Below are positions 48,527 to 61,000 of a stretch of 64,000 nucleotides of DNA, piece after piece (position 1 is the first letter of the stretch; each line of letters starts with the position of its first letter). Position numbers and translations under genes: made by a program. Source of the stretch: Hydractinia symbiolongicarpus (lineage: Eukaryota > Cnidaria > Hydrozoa > Anthoathecata > Hydractiniidae); the NCBI RefSeq assembly GCF_029227915.1, contig NC_079886.1, forward strand, positions 14,131,001-14,195,000, in the 5' to 3' direction. The notes under the pieces were generated by a model. That model worked only from the letters and a program-made list of their open reading frames with translations. It was not told the DNA's origin and made no database searches.

Positions 48527-50375
48527 ATGGCCTTTTGCAGTCTAATAAAAGACTCGCACGTAAATCACGCGGTTTCACCTGTCTGCGCAGGTTACCATTG
48601 GACTAGTCCTTCCAGTCTCAATGCGCTAAAACGTCCCAAGTCGTTTTCATTAGCGCCATTGCATTAGAACACTCTTAACTACGTGCATCGTCCTATAAAG
48701 GCTGTAATATGGCCTTTTGCAGTCTAATAAAGGCTTCACACGTAAATCACGCGGTTTCAGCTGACTGCGCCGGTTACCATTGGACTTGTCGTTCCAGTCT
48801 CAATGCGCTACCACGTCCCAAGTCGTTTTCATTAGCGCCGTTGCCTTAGAACACTCTTAACTACGTGCACAGTCCTGTAAAGGCTGTAATATGGCCTTTT
48901 GCAGTCTAATAAAGGCTTCACACGTAAATCACGTGGTTCCATCTGCCTGCGCAGGTTACCATTGGACTAGACGTTCCAGTCTCAATGCACTACAACGTCC
49001 CAAGTCGTTTTCATTAGCGAAGTTGCCTTAGAACACTCTTAACTACGTGCACAGTCCTATAAAGGCTGTAATATTGCCTTTTGCAGTCCAGTAAAGGCCT
49101 GACACGTAAATCACGTGCTTCCATTTGCCCGTGCAGGTTACCATTGGACTATTCCTTCCAGTCTCAATGTGCTACAACGTCCCAAGTCGTTTTCATTAGC
49201 GCCGTTGCCTTAGAACACTCTTAACTACGTGCACAGTCCTATAAAGGCTGTAATATGGCCTTTTGCAGTCTAATAAAAGCCTCACACGTAAATCACGCGG
49301 TTTCACCTGTCTGCCCAGGCTACCATTGGAATATTCCTTACAGTCTCATCGTGCTACAACGTCCCAAGTCGTTTTCATTAGCGCCGTTGCTTTACAACAC
49401 TATTAACTACGTGCACAGTCCTATAAAGCCTGTAATATGGCTTTTTGCAGTCTAATAAAAGCCTCGCACGTAAATCACCCGGTTTCACCTGTCTGCCCAG
49501 GTTACCATTGGACTAGTCCTTCCAGTCTCAATGCGCTACAACGTCCCAAGTCGTTTTCAATAGCGCCATTGCATTAGAACACTCTGAACTACGTGCACAG
49601 TCCTATAAAGGCTGTAATATGGTCTTTTGCAGTCTAATAAAAGCCACACACGTAAATCACGTGGTTCCATCTGCCTGTGCAGGCTACCATTGGACTATTC
49701 CTTACAGTCTCATCGTGCTACAACGTCCCAAGTCGTTTTCATTAGCGCCGTTGCTTTACAACACTATTAACTACGTGCACAGTCCCATAAAGGCTGTAAT
49801 ATGGCCTTTTGCAGCCTAATAAAAGCTTTGCACGTAAATCACGCGGTTTCACCTGTCTGCGCAGGTTACCATTGGACAAGTCCTTCCAGTCTCAATGCGC
49901 TACAACGTCCCAAGTCGTTTTCATTAGCGCCGTTGCCTTACAACACTCTTAACTACGTGTACACTCCTATAAAGGCTGTAACATACCCATTTGCAGTGCA
50001 TAAAAGGTCTGACACGTAAATCACGTGGTTTCACCGGCCTGCGCAGGTTACCATTGGACTAGTCCTTCCAGTCTCAATGCGCTACAACGTCCCAAGTCGT
50101 TTTCATTAGCGCCGTTGCTTTAGAACACTCTTAACTACGTGCACAGTCCTATAAAGGCTGTAATATGGCCTTTTGCAGTCTAATAAAAGCCTCGCACGTA
50201 AATCACCCGGTTTCACCTGTCTGCCCAGGTTACCATTGGACTAGTCCTTCCAGTCTCAATGCGCTACAACGTCCCAAGTCGTTTTCAATAGCGCCATTGC
50301 ATTAGAACACTCTGAACTACGTGCACAGTCCTATAAAGGCTGTAATATGGTCTTTTGCAGTCTAATAAAAGCCAC

Positions 50376-51793
50376 ACACGTAAATCACGTGGTTCCATCT
50401 GCCTGTGCAGGCTACCATTGGACTATTCCTTACAGTCTCATCGTGCTACAACGTCCCAAGTCGTTTTCATTAGCGCCGTTGCTTTACAACACTATTAACT
50501 ACGTGCACAGTCCTATAAAGGCTGTAATATGGCCTTTTGCAATCTAATAAAAGCCTCACACGTAAATCACGTGGTTCCATCTGCCTGCGCAGGTTAGCAT
50601 TGGACTAGACGTACCAGTCCCAATGCACTACAACCTCTCAAGTCGTATTCATTAGCGCCGTTGCCTTAGAACACTCTTAACTACGTGCACAGTGCTATAA
50701 AGGCTGTAATATGGCCTTTTGCAGTCTAATAAAGGCTTCACACGTAAATCACGTGGTTCTATCTGCCTGCGCAGGTTACCTTTGCACTAGTTCTTCCAGT
50801 GTCAATGCGCTACAACGTCCCAAGTCATTTTCATTAGCGCCGCTGCCTTACAACACTCTTAACTACGTGCACAGTCCTATAAAGGCTGTAATATGGCCTT
50901 TTGCAGTCTAATAAAAGACTCGCACGTAAATCACGCGGTTTCACCTGTCTGCGCAGGTTACCATTGGACTAGTCCTTCCAGTCTCAATGCGCTAAAACGT
51001 CCCAAGTCGTTTTCATTAGCGCCATTGCATTAGAACACTCTTAACTACGTGCATCGTCCTATAAAGGCTGTAATATGGCCTTTTGCAGTCTAATAAAGGC
51101 TTCACACGTAAATCACGCGGTTTCAGCTGACTGCGCCGGTTACCATTGGACTTGTCGTTCCAGTCTCAATGCGCTACCACGTCCCAAGTCGTTTTCATTA
51201 GCGCCGTTGCCTTAGAACACTCTTAACTACGTGCACAGTCCTATAAAGGCTGTAATATGGCCTTTTGCAGTCTAATAAAGGCTTCACACGTAAATCACGT
51301 GGTTCCATCTGCCTGCGCAGGTTACCATTGGACTAGACGTTCCAGTCTCAATGCACTACAACGTCCCAAGTCGTTTTCATTAGCGAAGTTGCCTTAGAAC
51401 ACTCTTAACTACGTGCAGAGTCCTATAAAGGCTGTAATATTGCCTTTTGCAGTCCAGTAAAGGCCTGACACGTAAATCACGTGCTTCCATTTGCCTGTGC
51501 AGGTTACCATTGGACGATTCCTTCCAGTCTCAATGTGCTACAACGTCCCAAGTCGTTTTCATTAGCGCCGTTGCCTTAGAACACTCTTAACTACGTGCAC
51601 AGTCCTATAAAGGCTGTAATATGGCCTTTTGCAGTCTAATAAAAGCCTCACACGTAAATCACGCGGTTTCACCTGTCTGCCCAGGCTACCATTGGAATAT
51701 TCCTTACAGTCTCATCGTGCTACAACGTCCCAAGTCGTTTTCATTAGCGCCGTTGCTTTACAACACTATTAACTACGTGCACAGTCCTATAAA
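50376..51793 (+). repeat. 2,366-bp higher-order unit, copy 2 (partial)
   Basis: Matches copy 1 to about 51,793. There CTGTAATATGGCTTTTTGC is replaced by CTGTAATATTGCGATTTGC and the array moves to the next sub-family. Only about 60% of the unit is present, so the second copy was truncated by a later exchange. Confidence 0.84.
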
Positions 51794-54700
51794 GTCTGTA
51801 ATATTGCGATTTGCAGTCTAATTAAGGCCTAGCACGTAAATCACGTTGTTTCACCTGTCTGCCCAGGTTACCATTGGACTATTCCTTACAGTCTCATCGT
51901 GCTACAACGTCCCAAGTCGTTTTCATTAGCGCCGTTGCTTTACAACACTATTAACTACGTGCACAGTCCTATAAAGTCTGTAATATTGCGATTTGCAGTC
52001 TTATTAAGGCCTAGCAGGTAAATCACGTTGTTTCACCTGTCTGCCCAGGTTACCATTGGCCTACTCCTTCCAGTCTCAATGCGCTGCAACGTCCCAAGTC
52101 TTTTTCATTAGCGCCGTTGCTTTACAACACTATTAACTGCGTGCACAGTCCTATAAAGACCGTAACATACCCTTTTGCAGTCCATTAAAGGTCGCACACG
52201 TAAAATCACGTGGTTCCATCTGCCTGCGCAGGTTACCATTGCACTAGACGTTCCAGTCTCAATGCACTACAACGTCCCAAGTCGTTTTCACTAGCGAAGT
52301 TGCCTTAGAACACTCTTAACTACGTGCACAGTCCTATAAAGGCTGTAATATTGCCTTTTGCAGTTTAGTAAAGGCCTGACACGTAAATCACGTGCTTCCA
52401 TTTGCCTGTGCAGGTTACCATTGGACTATTCCTTACAGACTCAATTTACTTCAACGTCCCAAGTCGTTTTCATTAGCGCCGTTGCCTTAGAACACTCTTA
52501 ACTACGTACACAGTCGTATAAAGGCTGTAATATGGCATTTTGCAGTCTAATAAAAGCCTCGCACGTAAATAACGTGGTTCCATCTGCCTGCGCAGGTTAC
52601 CATTGCACTATTCCTTCCAGTCTCAATGCGCTACAACGTCCCAAGTCGTTTTTATTAGCGCCGCTGCCTTACAACATTCTTAACTACATGCACAGTCCTT
52701 TAAAGGCAGTAATATGGCCTTTTGCAGTCTAATAAAAGCCTCGCACGTAAATCACGCGGTTTCACCTGTCTGCCCAGGTTACCATTGGACTAGTCCTTCC
52801 AGTCTCAATGCGCTACAACGTCCCAAGTCGTTTTCATTAGCGCCATTGCATTAGAACACTCTTAACTACGTGCACAGTCCTATAAAGTCTGTAATATTGC
52901 GATTTGCAGTCTAATTAAGGCCTCACACGTAAATCACCTGGTTCCATCTGCCTGTGCAGGCTACCATTGGCCTACTCCTTCCAGTCTCAATGCGCTACAA
53001 CGTCCCAAGTCTTTTTCATTAGCGCCGTTGCTTTACAACACTCTTAACTACGTGCACAGTCCTATAAAGTCTGTAATATGGTCTTTTGCAGTCTAATAAA
53101 AGCCTTACACGTAAATCACGTGGTTCCATCTGCCTGCGCAGGTTACCATTGGACTAGAAGATCCAGTCCCAATACACTACAACGTCCCAAGTCGTATTCA
53201 TTAGCTCCGTTGCCTTACAACACTCTTAACTACGTGCACAGTCCTATAAAGGCTGTAATATGGCCTTTTGCAGTCTAATAAAGGCTTCACACGTAAATGA
53301 CGTGGTTCCATCTGCCTGCGCAGGTTACCATTGGACTAGACGTACCAGTCTCAATGCGCTACAACGTCCCAAGTCGTTTTCATTAGCGAAGTTGCCTTAG
53401 AACACTCTTAACTACGTGCACAGTCCTATAAAGGCTGTAATATTGCGATTTGCAGTCTAGTAAAGGCCTGACACGTAAATCACGTGCTTCCATTTTCCTG
53501 TGCAGGTTACCATTGGCCTACTCCTTCCAGTCTCAATGCGCTACAACGTCCCAAGTCTTTTTCATTAGCGCCGTTGCTTTAAAACACTCTTAACTACGTG
53601 CACAGTCCTATAAAGTCTGTAATATTGCGATTTGCAGTCTAATTAAGGCCTAGCAGGTAAATCACGTTGTTTCACCTGTCTGCCCAGGTTACCATTGGCC
53701 TACTCCTTCCAGTCTCAATGCGCTACAACGTCCCAAGTCTTTTTCATTAGCGCCGTTGCTTTACAACACTATTAACTGCGTGCACAGTCCTATAAAGACC
53801 GTAACATACCCTTTTGCAGTCCATTAAAGGTCGCACACGTAAAATCACGTGGTTCCATCTGCCTGCGCAGGTTACCATTGCACTAGACGTTCCAGTCTCA
53901 ATGCACTACAACGTCCCAAGTCGTTTTCACTAGCGAAGTTGCCTTAGAACACTCTTAACTACGTGCACAGTCCTATAAAGGCTGTAATATTGCCTTTTGC
54001 AGTTTAGTAAAGGCCTGACACGTAAATCACGTGCTTCCATTTGCCTGTGCAGGTTACCATTGGACTATTCCTTACAGACTCAATTTACTTCAACGTCCCA
54101 AGTCGTTTTCATTAGCGCCGTTGCCTTAGAACACTCTTAACTACGTACACAGTCGTATAAAGGCTGTAATATGGCATTTTGCAGTCTAATAAAAGCCTCG
54201 CACGTAAATAACGTGGTTCCATCTGCCTGCGCAGGTTACCATTGCACTATTCCTTCCAGTCTCAATGCGCTACAACGTCCCAAGTCGTTTTTATTAGCGC
54301 CGCTGCCTTACAACATTCTTAACTACATGCACAGTCCTTTAAAGGCAGTAATATGGCCTTTTGCAGTCTAATAAAAGCCTCGCACGTAAATCACGCGGTT
54401 TCACCTGTCTGCCCAGGTTACCATTGGACTAGTCCTTCCAGTCTCAATGCGCTACAACGTCCCAAGTCGTTTTCATTAGCGCCATTGCATTAGAACACTC
54501 TTAACTACGTGCACAGTCCTATAAAGTCTGTAATATTGCGATTTGCAGTCTAATTAAGGCCTCACACGTAAATCACCTGGTTCCATCTGCCTGTGCAGGC
54601 TACCATTGGCCTACTCCTTCCAGTCTCAATGCGCTACAACGTCCCAAGTCTTTTTCATTAGCGCCGTTGCTTTACAACACTCTTAACTACGTGCACAGTC

Positions 54701-57700
54701 CTATAAAGTCTGTAATATGGTCTTTTGCAGTCTAATAAAAGCCTTACACGTAAATCACGTGGTTCCATCTGCCTGCGCAGGTTACCATTGGACTAGAAGA
54801 TCCAGTCCCAATACACTACAACGTCCCAAGTCGTATTCATTAGCTCCGCTGCCTTACAACACTCTTAACTACGTGCACAGTCCTATAAAGGCTGTAATAT
54901 GGCCTTTTGCAGTCTAATAAAGGCTTCACACGTAAATGACGTGGTTCCATCTGCCTGCGCAGGTTACCATTGGACTAGACGTACCAGTCTCAATGCGCTA
55001 CAACGTCCCAAGTCGTTTTCATTAGCGAAGTTGCCTTAGAACACTCTTAACTACGTGCACAGTCCTATAAAGGCTGTAATATTGCGATTTGCAGTCTAGT
55101 AAAGGCCTGACACGTAAATCACGTGCTTCCATTTTCCTGTGCAGGTTACCATTGGCCTACTCCTTCCAGTCTCAATGCGCTACAACGTCCCAAGTCTTTT
55201 TCATTAGCGCCGTTGCTTTAAAACACTCTTAACTACGTGCACAGTCCTATAAAGTCTGTAATATTGCGATTTGCAGTCTAATTAAGGCCTAGCAGGTAAA
55301 TCACGTTGTTTCACCTGTCTGCCCAGGTTACCATTGGCCTACTCCTTCCAGTCTCAATGCGCTACAACGTCCCAAGTCTTTTTCATTAGCGCCGTTGCTT
55401 TACAACACTATTAACTGCGTGCACAGTCCTATAAAGACCGTAACATACCCTTTTGCAGTCCATTAAAGGTCGCACACGTAAAATCACGTGGTTCCATCTG
55501 CCTGCGCAGGTTACCATTGCACTAGACGTTCCAGTCTCAATGCACTACAACGTCCCAAGTCGTTTTCATTAGCGCCGTTGCCTTAGAACACTCTTAACTA
55601 CGTACACAGTCGTATAAAGGCTGTAATATGGCATTTTGCAGTCTAATAAAAGCCTCGCACGTAAATAACGTGGTTCCATCTGCCTGCGCAGGTTACCATT
55701 GCACTATTCCTTCCAGTCTCAATGCGCTACAACGTCCCAAGTCGTTTTTATTAGCGCCGCTGCCTTACAACATTCTTAACTACATGCACAGTCCTTTAAA
55801 GGCAGTAATATGGCCTTTTGCAGTCTAATAAAAGCCTCGCACGTAAATCACGCGGTTTCACCTGTCTGCCCAGGTTACCATTGGACTAGTCCTTCCAGTC
55901 TCAATGCGCTACAACGTCCCAAGTCGTTTTCATTAGCGCCATTGCATTAGAACACTCTTAACTACGTGCACAGTCCTATAAAGTCTGTAATATTGCGATT
56001 TGCAGTCTAATTAAGGCCTCACACGTAAATCACGCGGTTTCACCTGTCTGCCCAGGTTACCATTGGCCTACTCCTTCCAGTCTCAATGCGCTACAACGTC
56101 CCAAGTCGTTTTCATTAGCGCCATTGCATTAGAACACTCTTAACTACGTGCACAGTCCTATAAAGTCTGTAATATTGCGATTTGCAGTCTAATTAAGGCC
56201 TCACACGTAAATCACGTGGTTCCATCTGCCTGTGCAGGCTACCATTGGCCTACTCCTTCCAGTCTCAATGCGCTACAACGTCCCAAGTCTTTTTCATTAG
56301 CGCCGTTGCTTTACAACACTCTTAACTACGTGCACAGTCCTATAAAGTCTGTAATATGGTCTTTTGCAGTCTAATAAAAGCCTTACACGTAAATCACGTG
56401 GTTCCATCTGCCTGCGCAGGTTACCATTGGACTAGACGTACCAGTCTCAATGCACTACAACGTCCCAAGTCGTTTTCACTAGCGAAGTTGCCTTAGAACA
56501 CTCTTAACTACGTGCACAGTCCTATAAAGGCTGTAATATTGCCTTTTGCAGTCTAGTAAAGGCCTGACACGTAAATCACGTGCTTCCATTTTCCTGTGCA
56601 GGTTACCATTGGACTATTCCTTCCAGTCTCAATGTGCTACAACGTCCCAAGTCGTTTTCATTAGCGCCGTTGCCTTAGAACACTCTTAACTACGTGCACA
56701 GTCCTATAAAGGCTGTAATATGGCATTTTGCAGTCTAATAAAAGCCTCGCACGTAAATAACGTGGTTCCATTTGCCTGCGCAGGTTACCATTGCACTATT
56801 CCTTCCAGTCTCAATGCGCTACAACGTCCCAAGTCGTTTTTATTAGCGCCGCTGCCTCACAACATTCTTAACTACATGCACAGTCTTTTAAAGGCAGTAA
56901 TATGGCCTTTTGCAGTCTAATAAAAGCCTCGCACGTAAATCACGCGGTTTCACCTGTCTGCCCAGGTTACCATTGGACTAGTCCTTCCAGTCTCAATGCG
57001 CTACAACGTCCCAAGTCGTTTTCATTAGCGCCATTGCATTAGAACACTCTTAACTACGTGCACAGTCCTATAAAGTCTGTAATATTGCGATTTGCAGTCT
57101 AATTAAGGCCTCACACGTAAATCACGTGGTTCCATCTGCCTGTGCAGGCTACCATTGGCCTACTCCTTCCAGTCTCAATGCGCTACAACGTCCCAAGTCT
57201 TTTTCATTAGCGCCGTTGCTTTACAACACTCTTAACTACGTGCACAGTCCTATAAAGTCTGTAATATGGTCTTTTGCAGTCTAATAAAAGCCTTACACGT
57301 AAATCACGTGGTTCCATCTGCCAGCGCAGGTTACCATTGGACTAGACGTACCAGTCTCAATGCACTACAACGTCCCAAGTCGTTTTCATTAGCGAAGTTG
57401 CCTTAGAACACTCTTAACTACGTGCACAGTCCTATAAAGGCTGTAATATTGCATTTTGCAGTCTAGTAAAGACCTGACACGTAAATCACGTGCTTCCATT
57501 TTCCTGTGCAGGTTACCATTGGACTATTCCTTCCAGTCTCAATGTGCTACAACGTCCCAAGTCGTTTTCATTAGCGCCGTTGCCTTAGAACACTCTTAAC
57601 TACGTGCACAGTCCTATAAGTGCTGTAATATGGCCTTTTGCAGTCTAATAAAAGCCTCACACGTAAATCACGCGGTTTCACCTGTCTGCCCAGGTTACCA

Positions 57701-58020
57701 TTGGACTAGTCCTTCCAGTCTCAATGCGCTACAACGTCCCAAGTCGTTTTCATTAGCGCCATTGCATTAGAACACTCTTAACTACGTGCACAGTCCTATA
57801 AAGGCTGTAATATGGCATTTTGCAGTCTAATAAAAGCCTCGCAGGTAAATCACGTGGTTCCATCTGCCTGTGCAGGCTACCATTGGACTATTCCTTACAG
57901 TCTCATCGTGCTACAACGTCCCAAGTCGTTTTCATTAGCGCCGTTGCTTTACAACACTATTAACTACGTGCACAGTCCTATAAAGTCTGTAATATTGCGA
58001 TTTGCAGTCTAATTAAGGCC
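51794..58020 (+). repeat. Higher-order repeat series with shrinking period (1,639 / 1,457 / 1,092 bp)
   Basis: The monomer with TGGCATTTTGCAGTC and AAATAACGTGG marks each unit at 52,532, 54,171, 55,628 and 56,720, and a related monomer lies at 57,812. Periods are 1,639, 1,457, 1,092 and 1,092 bp (9, 8, 6 and 6 monomers). The 8-mer arises by loss of one monomer near 55,570: the TTAGCGAAG monomer present at 53,930 is missing and its flanks are fused. Successive units are almost identical where they align. Confidence 0.86.
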
Positions 58021-61000
58021 TAGCCCGTAAATCACGTTGTTTCACCTGTCTGCCCAGGTTACCATTGGACTATTCCTTACAGTCTCATCGTGCTACAACA
58101 TCCCAAGTCGTTTTCATTAGCGCCGTTGCTTTACAACACTATTAACTACGTGCACAGTCCTATAAAGGCTGTAATATGGTCTTCCGCAGTTTAATAAAAG
58201 CCTCACACGTAAGTCACGTCGTTCCATCTGTCTGCGCAGGTTACCATTGGACTAGTCCTTCCAGTCTCAATGCGCTACAACGTCCCAAGTCTTTTTCATT
58301 AGCTCCGTTGCCTTACAACACTCTTAACAACGTGCACAGTCCTATAAAGGCTGTAATATGGTCTTTTGCAGTCTAATAGAAGCCTTACACGTAAATCACG
58401 TGGTTCCATCTGCCTGGGCAGGTTACCATTGGACTAGAAGATCCAGTCTCAATGCGCTACAACGTCCCAAGTCGTTTTCATTAGCGCTATTGCATTAGAA
58501 CACTCTTGACTACGTGCACAGTCCTATAAAGGCTGTAATATGGCGTTTTGCAGTCTAATAAAAGCCTCACACGTTAATCACGTGGTTCCATCTGCCTGCG
58601 CAGGTTACCATTGCACTATTCCTTCCAGTCTCAATGCGCTACAACGTTCCAAGTCCTTTTCATTATTGCCGTTGCTTTACAACACTATTAACTGTTTGCA
58701 CAGTCCTATAAAGACCGTAATTTACCCTTTTGCAGTCCAATAAAAGCCGCACACGAAAATCACGCGGTTTCAGCTGCCTGCGGCGGTTACCATTGGCCTT
58801 GTCGTTCCAGTCTCAATGCGCTACCACGTCCCAAGTCGTTTTCATTAGCGCCGCTGCTTTACAACACTCTTAACTACGTGCACAGTCCTATAAAGGCTGT
58901 AATATTGCCTTTTGCAGTCTAATAAAGGCCTTGCACGTAAGTCACGTGGTTTCATCAGTCTGTGCAGGTTACCATTGGACTAGTCCTTCCAGTCTCAATG
59001 CGCTACAACGCATTCATTAGCTCCGTTGCCTTAGAACACTCTTAACTACGTGCACAGTGCTATAAAGGCTGTAATATGGCATTTTGCAGTCTAATAAAAG
59101 CCTCACACGTAAGTTACGTGGTTCCACTTGCCTGCGCAGATTACCATTGGACTATTCCTTAAGGTCTCAATGCACTACAACGTCCCAAGTCGTTTTCATT
59201 AGCGCTATTGCATTAGAACACTCTTAACTACGTGCACAGTCCTATAAAGGCGGTAATATGGCCTTTTGCAGTCTAAAAAAAGCCTCACACGTAAATCACG
59301 TGGTTCCATCTGTCTGCGCAGGTTACCATTGCACTATTCCTTCCAGTCTCAATGCGCTACAACGTTCCAAGTCCTTTTCATTGTTGCCGTTGCTTTACAA
59401 CACTATTAACTGTTTGCACAGTCCTATAAAGACCGTAATTTACCCTTTTGCAGTCCAATAAAAGCCGCACACGTAAATCACGCGGTTTCAGCTGCCTGCG
59501 CAGGTTACCATTGGACTAGTCCTTCCAGTCTCAATGCGCTACAACGTCCCAAGTCGTTTTCATTAGCGCCGTTGCCTTACAACACTCTTAACTACGTGCA
59601 CAGTCCTATAAAGGCTGTAATATGGTCTTCCGCAGTCTAATAAAAGCCTCACACGTAAGTCACGTCGTTCCATCTGTCTGCGCAGGTTACCATTGGACTA
59701 GTCCTTCCAGTCTCAATGCGCTACAACGTCCCAAGTCTTTTTCATTAGCTCCGTTGCCTTAAAACACTCTTAACTATGTGCACAGTCCTAAAAAGGCTGT
59801 AATATGGTCTTTTGCAGTCTAATAAAAGCCTTCCACGTAAATCACGTGGTTCCATCTGCCTGTGCAGGCTACCATTGGACTATTCCGTACAGTCTCATCG
59901 TGTTACAACGTCCCAAGTCGTTTTCATTAGCGCCGTTGCTTTACAACACTATTAACTGCGTGCGCAGTCCTATAGAGTCTGTAATATTGCGATTTGCAGT
60001 CTAAATAAAGCCTCGCACGTAAATCACGTGGTTTCACTGTCTGCGCAGGTTACCATTGGACTAGTCCTTCCAGTCTGAATGCGCTACAACGTCCCAAGTC
60101 GTTTTCATTAGCGCCGTTGCCTTACAACACTATTAACTACGTGCACAGTCCTATAAAGGCTGTATATGGCCTTTTGCGTTCTAATAAAAGCCTCACACGT
60201 AAATCACGTGGTTCCATCTGCCTGCGCAGGTTACCATTGGACTAGACGTTCCAGTCCCAATGCACTACAACGTCTCAAGTCGTATTCATTAGCGCCGTTA
60301 CCTTAAAACACTCTTAACTACGTGCACAGTCCTAAAAAGGCTGTACTATGGCCTTTTGCAGTCTAATAAAAGCCTTGCACGTAAATCACGCGGTTTCATC
60401 TGTCTGCGCAGGTTACCATTGGACTAGTCCTTCCAGTCTCAATGTGCTACAACGTCCCAAGTCGTTTTCATTAGCGCTATTGCATTAGAAAACTCTTGAC
60501 TACGTGCACAGTCCTATAAAGGCTGTAATATGGCGTTTTGCAGTCTAATAAAAGCCTCACACGTTAATCACGTGGTTCCATCTGCCTGCGCAGGTTACCA
60601 TTGCACTATTCCTTCCAGTCTCAATGCGCTACAACGTTCCAAGTCCTTTTCATTATTGCCGTTGCTTTACAACACTATTAACTGTTTGCACAGTCCTATA
60701 AAGACCGTAATTTACCCTTTTGCAGTCCAATAAAAGCCGCACACGTAAATCACGCGGTTTCAGCTGCCTGCGGCGGTTACCATTGGCCTTGTCGTTCCAG
60801 TCTCAATGCGCTACCACGTCCCAAGTCGTTTTCATTAGCGCCGCTGCTTTACAACACTCTTAACTACGTGCACAGTCCTATAAAGGCTGTAATATTGCCT
60901 TTTGCAGTCTAATAAAGGCCTTGCACGTAAGTCACGTGGTTTCATCAGTCTGTGCAGGTTACCATTGGACTAGTCCTTCCAGTCTCAATGCGTTACAACG

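Larger units (their letters stand above)
48010..50375 (+). repeat. 2,366-bp higher-order unit, copy 1
   Basis: Thirteen monomers, repeated downstream at 2,366 bp: 48,173/50,539 (the TTTTGCAATCTAATAAAAGCC variant), 48,345/50,711 and 49,255/51,621. It holds the rare variants GGACTAGACGTACCAG, CAACCTCTCAAG and TTAGCGAAGTTGCC, each seen once per copy, which makes the pairing unambiguous. A 728-bp repetition (49,619/50,347) lies at the junction with copy 2. Confidence 0.86.
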
